DNA of 64,000 nucleotides from Pseudomonadaceae bacterium (lineage in GTDB: Bacteria; Pseudomonadota; Gammaproteobacteria; Pseudomonadales; Pseudomonadaceae), in the NCBI GenBank assembly GCA_019745275.1, contig JAIETJ010000062.1, forward strand, positions 1 to 64,000. Reading direction: 5' to 3'. Made by a program: the position numbers and the translations under genes. Of this stretch, positions 34,086-43,425 are shown piece by piece. The number at the start of each line of letters is the position of its first letter. Within the stretch, counting starts at the first letter, position 1. Below the pieces are notes generated by a model. It was given only the letters and a program-made list of their open reading frames with translations, made no database searches and was not told the origin of the DNA.

Positions 34086-35396
34086 TTAACCAACCTGCCG
34101 GGGTTGTTGCTGATACAAACCAGCAAACATATCGGCCATGGCATCCTCGCTCGGGTCCTCGGGTACTTGCAAGCTTACCGCTCGACTGACCAATTGATGA
34201 CTGCGTGGAAACTGTAAATCGTCAGGAATTCGAGGCCCATCAGCGACATAGGCTACCGGCAGGCGCTGACTGATAGCCAGCCCTAAAACTTCACCAAGGC
34301 TGGTTGCTTCATCTAGCTTAGTCAAAATACAGCCAGTCAAACCACAATGCTTATAACTATGGTAGGCGGCCTTGAGCACTTGACCCTGACTGGTTGCGGC
34401 TAAAACTAAATAATTTTTAGCTTTTATGCCGCGTCCGGCCAGGGTTTCCAGTTGCATGCGCAACGCCGGATCATTGCCAGGTAAACCGGCGGTATCGATT
34501 AACACCACTTTACGCCGCGCTAAAGGCGCCAGCGCCTGGGTTAAGGACTGACCCGGATCGACGTGAGTAACCGACACATTCAGAATCCGCCCAAGGGTTT
34601 TCAGCTGCTCTTGGGCGCCAATGCGATAGCTGTCCATGCTCACCAAGGCGATATTTTGCGCGCCGTACTTGAGCACATAACGGGCGGCCAACTTGGCTAG
34701 GGTGGTGGTTTTACCCATGCCGGCCGGTCCGACCAAGGCGATGACCCCGCCCTCTTCTAGCGGCTCAACGGGCGCGATCCGAATCGCATGGGCCAAATGT
34801 GCCAAGAGCATCCGCCAAGCTTGGCGCGGATCAGTAATGGTGGCGACTTTTTCCAGCAGCGCGCGGGCCAGTTCAGCCGCTATACCCATGCGTTGCAACC
34901 GCCGCCATAAATTGGCTTGCTGCGGCTTGCGAGTTTGCAGTTGACCCCAGGCAATTGAGCCTAACTGCACCTCAATCAATTCACGCAAGCCGTGCAGTTC
35001 AAAACGCATGGCCTCCAGCGCCCGCTGATCACCCGCGGGCAATGCCGCTGCAGCGGCTGGCGGGGTTGCCCGCGCAGGCGGCGCCGCGCGCGCTGGCGAA
35101 GCTTTAGCCGGGCCGGCGAACAACTGACCGTCTTTACCCGCATCCGCCTGAACACGGTTATGCAGTTCAGCTTGCGCCGAGGCGATGCGCGTTTGGGTCT
35201 TGCGCAGCTCAGTTTCCAGCTCAACATTCGGCTGACGGCTGGGCGCGGCAGGTATCTGATAGTCCAGGGCAGCTGTCAGTTCAACCCCACCCGCCACCCG
35301 GCGATTGGCAATTATTGAGGCATCAGCACCCAATTCATCACGGACCAGCTTCATGGCTTGGCGCATATCGGCGGCAAAAAAGCGTTTGACTTGCAT
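34086..35396 (-). CDS. flhF: flagellar placement GTPase FlhF
   Basis: A 436-residue SRP-type GTPase that places the flagellum at the pole. An N-terminal basic B domain (MQVKRFFAADMRQAMKLVRDELG) and a Pro/Ala-rich linker (residues 105-130) precede the NG domain. G1 is GPAGMGKTTTLAKLAARY (about residue 225), then SMDSYRIGAQEQLKTLGRIL, G3 VLIDTAGLPG, G4 LTKLDEATSLG. It begins 10 bases after flhA and is expected to share its transcript. Confidence 0.95.
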   Translation of the reverse strand: MQVKRFFAADMRQAMKLVRDELGADASIIANRRVAGGVELTAALDYQIPAAPSRQPNVELETELRKTQTRIASAQAELHNRVQADAGKDGQLFAGPAKASPARAAPPARATPPAAAAALPAGDQRALEAMRFELHGLRELIEVQLGSIAWGQLQTRKPQQANLWRRLQRMGIAAELARALLEKVATITDPRQAWRMLLAHLAHAIRIAPVEPLEEGGVIALVGPAGMGKTTTLAKLAARYVLKYGAQNIALVSMDSYRIGAQEQLKTLGRILNVSVTHVDPGQSLTQALAPLARRKVVLIDTAGLPGNDPALRMQLETLAGRGIKAKNYLVLAATSQGQVLKAAYHSYKHCGLTGCILTKLDEATSLGEVLGLAISQRLPVAYVADGPRIPDDLQFPRSHQLVSRAVSLQVPEDPSEDAMADMFAGLYQQQPRQVG

Positions 35397-35406
35397 GGCC
35401 TAGACC

Positions 35407-37536
35407 TCAGTTCTGCCCCACCGTCGCAACGATGGTGACCTGCTTGTTATCCGGAATTTCTTGGTAGGCCAGCACGTGCATATTCGGCACTGCGAGGCGC
35501 GCAAAGCGCGAAAGCATCGCCCGAACCGGGCCAGCCACCAGCAAAATCGCTGGCTTGCCGAGCATCTCCTGACGCTGCGCTGCGTCCACCAAGGAACGTT
35601 GTAACTTTTCAGCCATGCCAGGCTCCAAAAGAATGCCTTCTTCGGAGCCTTGGCCGGCCTTCTGAATACTGTTGAGCAATATCTGTTCCAACCTTGGCTC
35701 AAGGGTGATCACCGGCAGCTCCGGCTCTAGTCCCACAACGCTTTGCACAATTGCGCGGGCCAATGCGACCCGCACAGCGACTACCATGGCGGCGGGATCT
35801 TGACTCTTGCTGGCGACATTGGCGATGGTCTCGGCGATGGTGCGAATATCGCGCACTGGCACCTGCTCTTGCAGCAGCGCCTGTAGCACCTTGAGCAAGG
35901 TCGACAGCGATACGGTGCCCGGCACCAGCTCTTCGGCGAGTTTAGGTGAACTCTTGGCCAGCAACTGCAGCAATTGCTGCACTTCCTCGTGACCGAGCAG
36001 CTCATGGGCATGCTTGTGCAGCACTTGATTGAGGTGAGTGGCAACCACAGTACTGGCGTCCACCACGGTATAACCCAGCGATTGTGCTTGATCGCGCTGG
36101 TTCGCGTCGATCCACACGGCTTCCAGACCAAACGCCGGATCCTTGGCGGCAATGCCATTCAGCGGGCCAAATACTTGCCCCGGATTTATCGCCAACTCAC
36201 GATCGGGATACACCTCTGCTTCGGCCACGCTAACGCCCATCAAGGTCAAACGGTAGGCATTGGGCAACAGGTCGAGGTTGTCGCGAATATGCACCGAGGG
36301 CATCAAAAAACCCATTTCTTGTGAGAGTTTCTTGCGCACCCCCTTGATGCGGGCCAGCAACTGCCCACCTTGGGTACGATCGACCAACGGAATCAGCCGA
36401 TAACCCACCTCCAAGCCGACCATATCCACCGGAGTCACATCTTCCCAGCCCAGCTCCTTGGTCTCCTGCGCGCGCGCAGCTGGCAGTAACTCTTGCTGGC
36501 GCTGCACCTCCTGCACCGCCTCCTCTTTGACCTTGCGCTGCTTGTTGGCGATCCAATAAGCCCAACCGGCAGCTGCCAAACCGAGACTCACAAAGGAGAA
36601 ATGCGGCATGCCTGGCACCAAACCCATGGCGATCATGATGGCCGCCGACACCGCCAGTGCGCGCGGCGAGGCAAACATCTGCCGATGCACCTGCTCGCCC
36701 ATAGCTTCCGAACTGGATACCCGAGTCACCATGATCGCCGCGGCAGTTGACAGCAGCAGCGAAGGAATTTGCGCCACCAAACCATCACCGATGGTCAACA
36801 GGGTATAAACCTTGCTCGCCTCGGAGAACGCCAGATCATGCTGAAATACGCCGATGGCGATACCGCCGATCAAATTGATAAACAGGATCAGCAAACCGGC
36901 GATCGCATCACCGCGCACGAACTTGCTAGCACCGTCCATGGAGCCATAGAAATCAGCCTCTTGTGAGACCTCCGAACGGCGTTTTTTGGCTTCCGCTTGC
37001 TCGATCAAGCCGGCATTTAAGTCGGCATCGATGGCCATCTGCTTGCCCGGCATGGCATCCAAGGTAAAGCGCGCACTGACCTCAGAGATCCGCCCGGCGC
37101 CCTTGGTGACAACCACGAAGTTGATGATCATTAAGATCGCAAAGACCACGATACCGACCACGTAGTTGCCGCCGATCACCACCTCGCCGAACGCTTGAAT
37201 CACCTGCCCTGCTGCCGCATGACCGTCATGCCCGTGTAACAACACCACCCGCGTGGAAGCCACGTTCAAGGCTAGGCGCAGCAGAGTAGCCGCCAGTAGG
37301 ATGGTCGGAAATACGGCAAAATCAAGGGGCCGCAAGGAGTAGATACTGACCAGTAACACCACAATCGACAGGGCGATACTGAAAGTGAACAGCACATCGA
37401 GAAGAAACGGCGGAATCGGCAACATCACCATGCCGAGCATGATCAGCAACATCAGCGGAATGCCGAGATTGCCCTCACGCAGCCCCGAAAGGTTGCTGCG
37501 CACGTTGCCGATCATTTGCGTGTGATTTGCTGCCAC
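35407..37536 (-). CDS. flhA: flagellar type III export protein FlhA
   Basis: A 709-residue export-gate protein. The N-terminal half has eight membrane helices and the FHIPEP-type loop (GNYVVGIVVFAILMIINFVVVTKGAGRISEVSARFTLDAMPGKQ region). The C-terminal cytoplasmic domain (about 350-709) forms the nonameric ring that binds chaperone-substrate complexes. Length is normal. A sigma54-type promoter lies 58 bases before the start codon. Confidence 0.96.
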   Translation of the reverse strand: MAANHTQMIGNVRSNLSGLREGNLGIPLMLLIMLGMVMLPIPPFLLDVLFTFSIALSIVVLLVSIYSLRPLDFAVFPTILLAATLLRLALNVASTRVVLLHGHDGHAAAGQVIQAFGEVVIGGNYVVGIVVFAILMIINFVVVTKGAGRISEVSARFTLDAMPGKQMAIDADLNAGLIEQAEAKKRRSEVSQEADFYGSMDGASKFVRGDAIAGLLILFINLIGGIAIGVFQHDLAFSEASKVYTLLTIGDGLVAQIPSLLLSTAAAIMVTRVSSSEAMGEQVHRQMFASPRALAVSAAIMIAMGLVPGMPHFSFVSLGLAAAGWAYWIANKQRKVKEEAVQEVQRQQELLPAARAQETKELGWEDVTPVDMVGLEVGYRLIPLVDRTQGGQLLARIKGVRKKLSQEMGFLMPSVHIRDNLDLLPNAYRLTLMGVSVAEAEVYPDRELAINPGQVFGPLNGIAAKDPAFGLEAVWIDANQRDQAQSLGYTVVDASTVVATHLNQVLHKHAHELLGHEEVQQLLQLLAKSSPKLAEELVPGTVSLSTLLKVLQALLQEQVPVRDIRTIAETIANVASKSQDPAAMVVAVRVALARAIVQSVVGLEPELPVITLEPRLEQILLNSIQKAGQGSEEGILLEPGMAEKLQRSLVDAAQRQEMLGKPAILLVAGPVRAMLSRFARLAVPNMHVLAYQEIPDNKQVTIVATVGQN

Positions 37537-37593
37537 TTCACCACTCCAACCGATTCAATCTTTTGACGCTCGGAGCGCCTTTGAATCTGCTAG

Positions 37594-37609
37594 TGCAAGA
37601 AGCCGTCCA
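37594..37609 (-). promoter_or_regulatory. candidate sigma54 promoter of flhA
   Basis: On the minus strand TGGACG (37604-37609), five bases, then TTGCA (37594-37598). The GG and GC invariant pairs are in register with the consensus TGGCAC-N5-TTGCW; the second half of the -24 box is weaker. FleQ-dependent sigma54 control of flhA is known in Pseudomonas aeruginosa. Confidence 0.6.
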
Positions 37610-37744
37610 ACTTAACCAAGCGATTGAGAAATAAAGAAAAACGTAGGTCGGGTTAGCAGCGAGACAAATATCTTAAAGGTCACCCACTAGCCGAACGCCG
37701 CGGCTATGACAGCTGCAGCAGAACGACTAAAAGCACTTGGCGGG

Positions 37745-38881
37745 TTACACGTCGCGGCGCAGATCTGGCGGAATGGGCAGGTCGGGCAGTGGCGCGGGCC
37801 GTTTGCCCTTGCCGGATTTGAACTGTTTGAGTTGATAGACATACGCCAGCACCTGCGCCACGGCCAAATACAAGCCGGCCGGGATTTGCTGATCGAGCTC
37901 AGTCGAGAAGTACACCGCCCGGGCCAGCGCAGGCGATTCGAGCAACATGACCTTATGTTCTTGGGCAATTTCGCGAATTTTCAGCGCAGTAAAATCGCTG
38001 CCTTTGGCCAGCAGCACCGGAGCCGCACCCTGCGCCGGATCGTATTTAAGCGCTACGGCAAAGTGCGTCGGGTTGGTGATCACCACATCGGCTTGCGGCA
38101 CCGCCGCCATCATCCGCCGCTCGGCCATTTGCCGCTGCAACTGACGAATGCGCGACTTAACTTCGGGCTTACCCTCGCTGTCTTTGTATTCGTCACGCAC
38201 CTCTTGCTTGGTCATCATGAGCTTTTGCTTGTGATCCCAAAGTTGAAATGGTACGTCCACAGCGGCAATCAAAATCAACCCGCTAGCCATCCACAACATG
38301 CTCCAGCCGACAATACTGGCACTGTGGATAATGGCCGACGGTAAGGGTTCATAAGCAATCGCCAGCAAATCCTGCTGATCGGCCGAAAGCACCGCCAACG
38401 CCACCAGCAAAATCACGCTGAATTTACCGATGGCTTTCAGCAATTCAACCAAGGCATGGGTCGAGAACATCCGTTTCAAGCCGGCCGCCGGATTCATTCG
38501 ACTGGCCTTGGGGGCTAACGACTCGAGCGAGAACAACCAGCCACCTAAACTAATCGGCCCCAATACGGCGGCAATCAGCAAAATAAGCAACAAAGGCAGG
38601 AAGGTTTCCAGCACCAGCTTGCCCGAAGCTAACAAATACAGCGCCATGGAGCCGTCATTGAGCAGCACCTCGCGCGGCAAGGTAAAGTTGCCGCGCATTA
38701 ACACCAGCATGGCTTGGCCAAACTCGCCGCCATAAATTATCAGGCCGGCAATCCCCGCCATGGTCACCACCACGGTATTTAACTCGCGCGAGCGGGCTAC
38801 CTGGCCTTTATTGCGCGACTCTTCGAGCCGCTTACTGGTGGGGTCTTCGCTCTTGTCCGCGCCACTTTCACTTTCGGCCAT
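37745..38881 (-). CDS. flhB: flagellar export switch protein FlhB
   Basis: A 378-residue export-gate protein that changes substrate specificity from hook to filament. Four membrane helices (about residues 37-210) are followed by a cytoplasmic domain with the self-cleavage site N270-P-T-H (VVITNPTHFAVALKY). The C-terminus is Pro-rich (RPAPLPDLPIPPDL). The ATG at 38881 is chosen because GGGGA precedes it; an in-frame TTG lies four codons earlier. Last gene of the fliK/fliL-flhB run, 15 bases after fliR. Confidence 0.95.
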   Translation of the reverse strand: MAESESGADKSEDPTSKRLEESRNKGQVARSRELNTVVVTMAGIAGLIIYGGEFGQAMLVLMRGNFTLPREVLLNDGSMALYLLASGKLVLETFLPLLLILLIAAVLGPISLGGWLFSLESLAPKASRMNPAAGLKRMFSTHALVELLKAIGKFSVILLVALAVLSADQQDLLAIAYEPLPSAIIHSASIVGWSMLWMASGLILIAAVDVPFQLWDHKQKLMMTKQEVRDEYKDSEGKPEVKSRIRQLQRQMAERRMMAAVPQADVVITNPTHFAVALKYDPAQGAAPVLLAKGSDFTALKIREIAQEHKVMLLESPALARAVYFSTELDQQIPAGLYLAVAQVLAYVYQLKQFKSGKGKRPAPLPDLPIPPDLRRDV

Positions 38882-38896
38882 TGTGTTCCCCAAGCA

Positions 38897-39673
38897 TTAG
38901 CGTGCCTGCGCCAGTTCGCGCAACCACTGCAGAGCCTCACTGGCCAGCAACTGATACTGGGCAAGGAAGTCCGACAAGCCCAACCAGAAAATCACCAAAC
39001 CAATCACCAAGGTCATCGGGAAACCAATGGAGATGATATTTAGCTGCGGCGCAGCGCGGGTCATGATGCCAAACGCCAAGTTAACCACCAACAAGGCGGT
39101 GATTGCCGGCAACACCAGCAACAAGCCCGCCGCTAGCACCCAACTCAATTTGGCCACCAGCTCCCAGTAATGATTGGTCGACAGACCTGTACCGATCGGT
39201 AAGGTCACGAAGCTCTCAGCCAGCACCTCAAACACCAACAAGTGGCCATTCATGGCCAAGAACAACAAGGTCACCAGGATCAGCAACATCTGCCCCAACA
39301 CCGGCACCGAGACGCCATTACTGGGGTCGAGCATCGATGCAAAAGCCAAACCGGTCTGTACCGCGATAATTTGCCCGGCCACGGAAAACAAGTGAAAGAA
39401 CAACTGCAAACTAAAGCCCAACATCACCCCGATCAGAATTTCTTGAGCTATCAAAAAAACAGCCCGCAGGCTCAAGGCATCGAACGGTGCAATGGGCGGC
39501 AAGGTAGGCACTAAGACCAAACAAATGGCCAAGGCTAAATACAAGCGCACACGCCCCGGGACTAATTTAGTCCCGATGATCGGCATCACCATCAACAAGG
39601 AGGCAATACGAAACAACGGCAGCATAAAGCTGCCAACCCAGGCACCGATTTGCTCAGCACTGAGTTCCAGCAT
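38897..39673 (-). CDS. fliR: flagellar export protein FliR
   Basis: A 258-residue membrane protein of the export gate with about six helices: GSFMLPLFRIASLLMVMPIIG, LYLALAICLVLVPTLPPI, AVFLIAQEILIGVMLGFSLQLFF and more. The ATG at 39673 (MLELSAEQIGAWVG) lies five bases after the fliQ stop and matches the usual N-terminus; the frame stays open upstream but would run into fliQ. Confidence 0.94.
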   Translation of the reverse strand: MLELSAEQIGAWVGSFMLPLFRIASLLMVMPIIGTKLVPGRVRLYLALAICLVLVPTLPPIAPFDALSLRAVFLIAQEILIGVMLGFSLQLFFHLFSVAGQIIAVQTGLAFASMLDPSNGVSVPVLGQMLLILVTLLFLAMNGHLLVFEVLAESFVTLPIGTGLSTNHYWELVAKLSWVLAAGLLLVLPAITALLVVNLAFGIMTRAAPQLNIISIGFPMTLVIGLVIFWLGLSDFLAQYQLLASEALQWLRELAQAR

Positions 39674-39678
39674 GGCGC

Positions 39679-39948
39679 TTAGCCGATCACTTGTGGGATG
39701 TTCTGGATCAGCGTCTGCGTGTATTCCATCAATTCGCGCACCAGCCAAGGCCCGGCCCAGATCAGGGTCAAGAGCATGACCAGCAAGCGCGGCACGAAGC
39801 TTAAGGTTTGCTCGTTAATCTGCGTTGCGGCCTGAAACATCGCCACCAGCAAACCCACCAACAAACTCGGCAACACCAGCAAGCCAACCAGTACAGCGAT
39901 TAGCCACAAGGCCTCACGAATCAGGTCTACCGCTACTTCCGGAGTCAT
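39679..39948 (-). CDS. fliQ: flagellar export protein FliQ
   Basis: An 89-residue protein with two membrane helices (LWLIAVLVGLLVLPSLLVGLLVAMF and LLVMLLTLIWAGPWLVRELMEY) separated by the conserved QAATQINEQTLSFVPR loop. Four FliQ copies join five FliP and one FliR in the export gate. It lies 21 bases after fliP. Confidence 0.95.
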   Translation of the reverse strand: MTPEVAVDLIREALWLIAVLVGLLVLPSLLVGLLVAMFQAATQINEQTLSFVPRLLVMLLTLIWAGPWLVRELMEYTQTLIQNIPQVIG

Positions 39949-39969
39949 ACACGCGCCTCACTGATCCAG

Positions 39970-40725
39970 CTAAAGAGTGCCGAAACTACTGGCCAGGGTG
40001 CCAATCACTAGCGCCCAGCCGTCAATCAGCACGAACAACATGATTTTAAACGGCAACGAAATGATCAGCGGCGAGAGCATCATCATGCCCATCGCCATGA
40101 GAATACTGGCCACCACCATATCGATGATCAGAAACGGGATAAAAATCATAAAGCCGATCTGGAACGCGGTTTTCAGCTCGGAGGTCACGAACGCCGGCAC
40201 CAAGATAGTCATCGGCGCCTGCTCGGGCGAGGCGATGTCGGTGCGCTTGGACAGCCGTACAAACAGCTCAAGGTCGGAGGCGCGGGTTTGCGCTAGCATA
40301 AATTTCTTCAGCGGCACCTCAGCCTTGGCAATCGCCTGCGGCGTCGTCAGTTGTTCATTGAGGTAGGGCTGTAGCGCGTCTTTATTAATTTGATCAAACA
40401 CCGGGGCCATAATAAACAGAGTCAAAAACATCGCCATACCGGTGAGGATTTGGTTCGATGGGGTCTGCTGCAAACCCAAGGCTTGGCGCAAAATCGAAAA
40501 GACAATGATGATCCGGGTGAAGCTGGTCATCAGCATCACAAATGCCGGGATAAAACTCAGCGCGGTCATGATCAGCAGAATCTGCAGATTGACCGAGTAC
40601 TCCTGCTGCCCTGCCGCGTTATTGGTCAGGGTAATCGCCGAGATCGACATCGGATCGCTGGCGGCCAACGCCAAAGGCGCGAGCAAACCCAGCAGCATAA
40701 ATACAACAACGCGCAAGGCCATCAT
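39970..40725 (-). CDS. fliP: flagellar export protein FliP
   Basis: A 251-residue export-gate protein with a cleavable signal peptide ([19 protein letters not shown]) and four membrane helices, including [35 protein letters not shown] and the C-terminal [25 protein letters not shown]. The start ATG (40723-40725) shares its first base with the fliO stop (TGATG). A TTG just before and a second ATG just after are also in frame. Confidence 0.95.
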   Translation of the reverse strand: MMALRVVVFMLLGLLAPLALAASDPMSISAITLTNNAAGQQEYSVNLQILLIMTALSFIPAFVMLMTSFTRIIIVFSILRQALGLQQTPSNQILTGMAMFLTLFIMAPVFDQINKDALQPYLNEQLTTPQAIAKAEVPLKKFMLAQTRASDLELFVRLSKRTDIASPEQAPMTILVPAFVTSELKTAFQIGFMIFIPFLIIDMVVASILMAMGMMMLSPLIISLPFKIMLFVLIDGWALVIGTLASSFGTL

Positions 40726-41171
40726 CAAGACTTATCCTTTGAGTCCTTACCCAATATCTCCATCAGCCGTTGGGCAAACTCGGCACTGGCCGGCTCGCTG
40801 TCGGGCAGATGGACCGGGTCTTTAAGCACATGCAACGGGGTAATGCGACCAGCGCTTAAGCCTAGCAAAACTTGTTCGCTACCCACCTGCACCAGCACCA
40901 AGCGATCTCGCGGCCCCAGCGCTTGGCTGGCCAATAGTTTGATTACCTGAGCACCGCGCGGGCCAATACTTTGCACCCGCCGCAATAACCAGGCGAGCAA
41001 AAAAATCAGACCGATAACCAGTATTAGCCCCAGCAACATCTGCCCCAACTGCGAACTCAGACTGCCACTGCTCGCCAGCATGGGCGCTGCCGCAGGAGAT
41101 AATACTGGGCTCGACTCAGCCGCGAACACCGCCAGCGGCAAACCAGCCAACACGCCAATAAGTGCGCGCAT
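40725..41171 (-). CDS. fliO: flagellar export accessory protein FliO
   Basis: A 148-residue protein that stabilises assembly of FliP rings. From the ATG at 41171 it has a signal-like segment ([17 protein letters not shown]), a membrane helix ([18 protein letters not shown]) and a cytoplasmic domain ([23 protein letters not shown]). An in-frame start at 41201 would overlap fliN by 26 bases and is less likely. Ends in a charged tail. Confidence 0.88.
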   Translation of the reverse strand: MRALIGVLAGLPLAVFAAESSPVLSPAAAPMLASSGSLSSQLGQMLLGLILVIGLIFLLAWLLRRVQSIGPRGAQVIKLLASQALGPRDRLVLVQVGSEQVLLGLSAGRITPLHVLKDPVHLPDSEPASAEFAQRLMEILGKDSKDKS

Positions 41172-41175
41172 AGCT

Positions 41176-41643
41176 TCAGCGTAACTTCTTAATGCGTTCA
41201 CTTGGACTGATCACATCAGTCAAGCGAATACCGAACTTTTCGTTCACCACCACCACCTCGCCATGGGCGATCAAGGTGCCGTTAACCAGCACATCAAGCG
41301 GCTCACCGGCCAGTCGATCGAGCTCAATAACCGAGCCCTGATTAAGCTGCAGCAAGTTGCGAATGGTGATTTCGGTATTGCCCACTTCCATGGAAATAGA
41401 CACCGGAATATCCAGGATCACATCCAGATTAGGCCCATCCATACTCACCGGCGCGCTTGAGCGCGGCACGCTACCAAACTCTTCCATCTTCGCCCGTGGC
41501 GCGGGCGGCTCGACGGCCGCCGCGCTGGCCATCATCGCGTCGATGTCATCCTGATCGTTATCCCCAGCCTCGGACAGCGCTGCCGCCCATTCATCGGCTA
41601 AGGCCTGCTCTTCGGGAGAGGTGGTTTCTTCTTCGTCGGCCAT
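41176..41643 (-). CDS. fliN: flagellar motor switch protein FliN
   Basis: A 155-residue C-ring protein. A long acidic N-terminal region (residues 1-65, with EEETTSPEEQALADEWAAAL) precedes the SpoA domain (LDVILDIPVSISMEVGNTEITIRNLLQLNQGSVIELDRLAGEPLDVLVNGTLIAHGEVVVVNEKFGIRLTDV in family terms, residues about 73-145). It binds FliM and FliH. It lies 42 bases after fliM. Confidence 0.95.
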   Translation of the reverse strand: MADEEETTSPEEQALADEWAAALSEAGDNDQDDIDAMMASAAAVEPPAPRAKMEEFGSVPRSSAPVSMDGPNLDVILDIPVSISMEVGNTEITIRNLLQLNQGSVIELDRLAGEPLDVLVNGTLIAHGEVVVVNEKFGIRLTDVISPSERIKKLR

Positions 41644-41685
41644 CGGTTGTCCTCGGCGGGCTATACATGTGAATTAAGCGCAGCG

Positions 41686-42657
41686 TTAACGCGAACGCGG
41701 TACCGGGTCGAGCACCTGAAATGCCAGCTTGCCTTTGTGCGCGCCGAGCTTAACGGTAAATGCCGGCACGCCATTGGCACGCAACAATACTTGTTCGGGT
41801 AAATCGACCGGAATGACATCGCCCGGCTGCATATTTAAAATATCGCGCAAGCGTAACTGCCGTGTGGCCACGGTCGCGCCTAGCGGCACGCTAACGTCAA
41901 GAATGTCTTCGCGCAGGGCATTCACCCAACGCTCATCTTGATCGTCGACATCCGACTGAAAACCGGCATCGAGCATGTCGCGAATCGGCTCGATCATCGA
42001 ATACGGCATAGTGACGTGTAAGTCGCCGCCACCGCCGTCGAGTTCGATATGAAAGGTGGAAACCACCACCACTTCACTTGGACTGACGATGTTGGCCAAC
42101 GCGGGGTTAACTTCCGAGCTGATGTACTCAAAGTTAATGTCCAGCACGGCATGCCAAGCTTCTTTGAGGTCGATAAAGGCCTGATCGATGACCATGCGCA
42201 CCACCCGCAACTCAGTTGGGGTGAACTCACGACCCTCGATCTTGGCGTGCCGGCCATCGCCACCAAAAAAGTTATCCACCAGCTTGAACACCAATTTGGC
42301 ATCCAAAATAAACAAACCAGTGCCACGCAACGGCTTCATTTTGACGAGATTGAGGCTGGTCGGCACATACAACGAGTGCACATATTCGCCAAACTTCATC
42401 ACCTGCACGCCCCCCACGGCGACGTCAGCCGAGCGGCGCAACAGGTTAAACATACTCACGCGGGTGTAACGGGCAAAACGCTCGTTGATCATCTCCAGCG
42501 TCGGCATGCGCCCGCGAACGATCCGATCTTGGCTGGACAGGTCGTAGGTTTTGGCCGTGCCGGGCTCAGCGGCGTCTTCAGTCTCGACATCACCGTCATC
42601 GACGCCGTGCAGCAGGGCATCGATTTCGTCTTGTGAGAGCAGGTCTTGCACAGCCAT
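41686..42657 (-). CDS. fliM: flagellar motor switch protein FliM
   Basis: A 323-residue C-ring protein. The N-terminal LLSQDEIDALLHGVD is the CheY-P-binding peptide, the middle CheC-like domain starts near RMPTLEMINERFAR, and the C-terminal SpoA domain ends the protein (VSVPLGATVATRQLRLRDIL...). Contacts FliG and FliN. Twelve bases separate it from fliL. Confidence 0.96.
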   Translation of the reverse strand: MAVQDLLSQDEIDALLHGVDDGDVETEDAAEPGTAKTYDLSSQDRIVRGRMPTLEMINERFARYTRVSMFNLLRRSADVAVGGVQVMKFGEYVHSLYVPTSLNLVKMKPLRGTGLFILDAKLVFKLVDNFFGGDGRHAKIEGREFTPTELRVVRMVIDQAFIDLKEAWHAVLDINFEYISSEVNPALANIVSPSEVVVVSTFHIELDGGGGDLHVTMPYSMIEPIRDMLDAGFQSDVDDQDERWVNALREDILDVSVPLGATVATRQLRLRDILNMQPGDVIPVDLPEQVLLRANGVPAFTVKLGAHKGKLAFQVLDPVPRSR

Positions 42658-42669
42658 TAGTGCATGCTC

Positions 42670-43221
42670 CTACTGCAATACGATATTGGTAAACAACACT
42701 TGCTCGACCGCTAACTTGCCGGTCTCTTTCTGCGCCAACGCCTGCACACTGGCGGTGGTTTGTTGACGAAGCATTTCCTTACCCACTGGAGTGGCTAAAG
42801 CCTCAAAGTCCTGCCCAGAAAACAACATGACCAGATTATTGCGCAGTACCGGCATGTGTTCTTTGAGCGCGTCAATCTCGGCCTGATCGCGCCCCATCAG
42901 GGCCACACTCACTTGCATATAACGCTGCCGGCCTTTGTAGTTAAAATTGACCACAAACGCCGGGGCAAGCACCTCGTAGATCGCGACCTGCTTGCCGGGC
43001 TTGGCTTCGCCTTCGGCGGCCGCCGCATGTTCCTCGCCCTTGGCCTCGTCTTTCTTGTCATTCTTTTTCAGAAAGAACACGGCACCGCCAACCGACAAGC
43101 CAATCACCACCAGCAAGCCAACTACAATTAAAATAATCAGCTTGAGTTTACTTTTACCAGCGGGCTTGCCTTCGGCATCGGCCGCTGCAGGTGCAGGTGC
43201 TTTTTCTTCTTTCTTAGCCAT
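42670..43221 (-). CDS. fliL: flagellar basal-body protein FliL
   Basis: A 183-residue inner-membrane protein that surrounds the stators. A charged, Ala/Lys-rich cytoplasmic N-terminus leads to one membrane helix (LIILIVVGLLVVIGLSVGGAVFFL) and a periplasmic domain (about 75-183) with the conserved YMQVSVALMGRDQAEIDALKEHMPVLRN. First gene after a strong sigma54-type promoter (43271-43286), so probably the head of the fliLMNOPQR-flhB transcript. Confidence 0.94.
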   Translation of the reverse strand: MAKKEEKAPAPAAADAEGKPAGKSKLKLIILIVVGLLVVIGLSVGGAVFFLKKNDKKDEAKGEEHAAAAEGEAKPGKQVAIYEVLAPAFVVNFNYKGRQRYMQVSVALMGRDQAEIDALKEHMPVLRNNLVMLFSGQDFEALATPVGKEMLRQQTTASVQALAQKETGKLAVEQVLFTNIVLQ

Positions 43222-43270
43222 GCCAATAATCCGTCACTGATCGATTTATCTCAGCGTTCAAAGGGTTAGG

Positions 43271-43286
43271 AGCAAGTGTTATGCCA
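43271..43286 (-). promoter_or_regulatory. sigma54 promoter of fliL
   Basis: On the minus strand TGGCAT (43281-43286), five bases, then TTGCT (43271-43275): a near-consensus -24/-12 pair 50 bases before the fliL start codon. In Pseudomonas, fliL transcription depends on sigma54 and FleQ. Confidence 0.8.
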
Positions 43287-43375
43287 GTTCGGTAATAACC
43301 CGGCTTAGGCTTGCATTGTTTAACTCGCGCAGCGGATATACCAGTAAGCTCCACCACTGTCACCCAAAAACGCGA

Positions 43376-43395
43376 ACGCCCGGTTACCCGGGCGT
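43376..43395 (-). terminator. rho-independent terminator after fliK
   Basis: ACGCCCGG and CCGGGCGT form an 8-bp stem with loop TTAC, 31 bases after the fliK stop. On the minus strand it is followed by TCGCGTTTTTGGG. It separates fliK from the fliL promoter. Confidence 0.75.
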
Positions 43396-43425
43396 ATTTA
43401 AGCGTAGATCAAGGCCGACCATTAC

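Noticed and set aside
37706-38344. A 212-residue plus-strand frame opposite flhB
   Set aside because: Antisense to a conserved gene, His/Arg/Gln-rich, no ribosome binding site.
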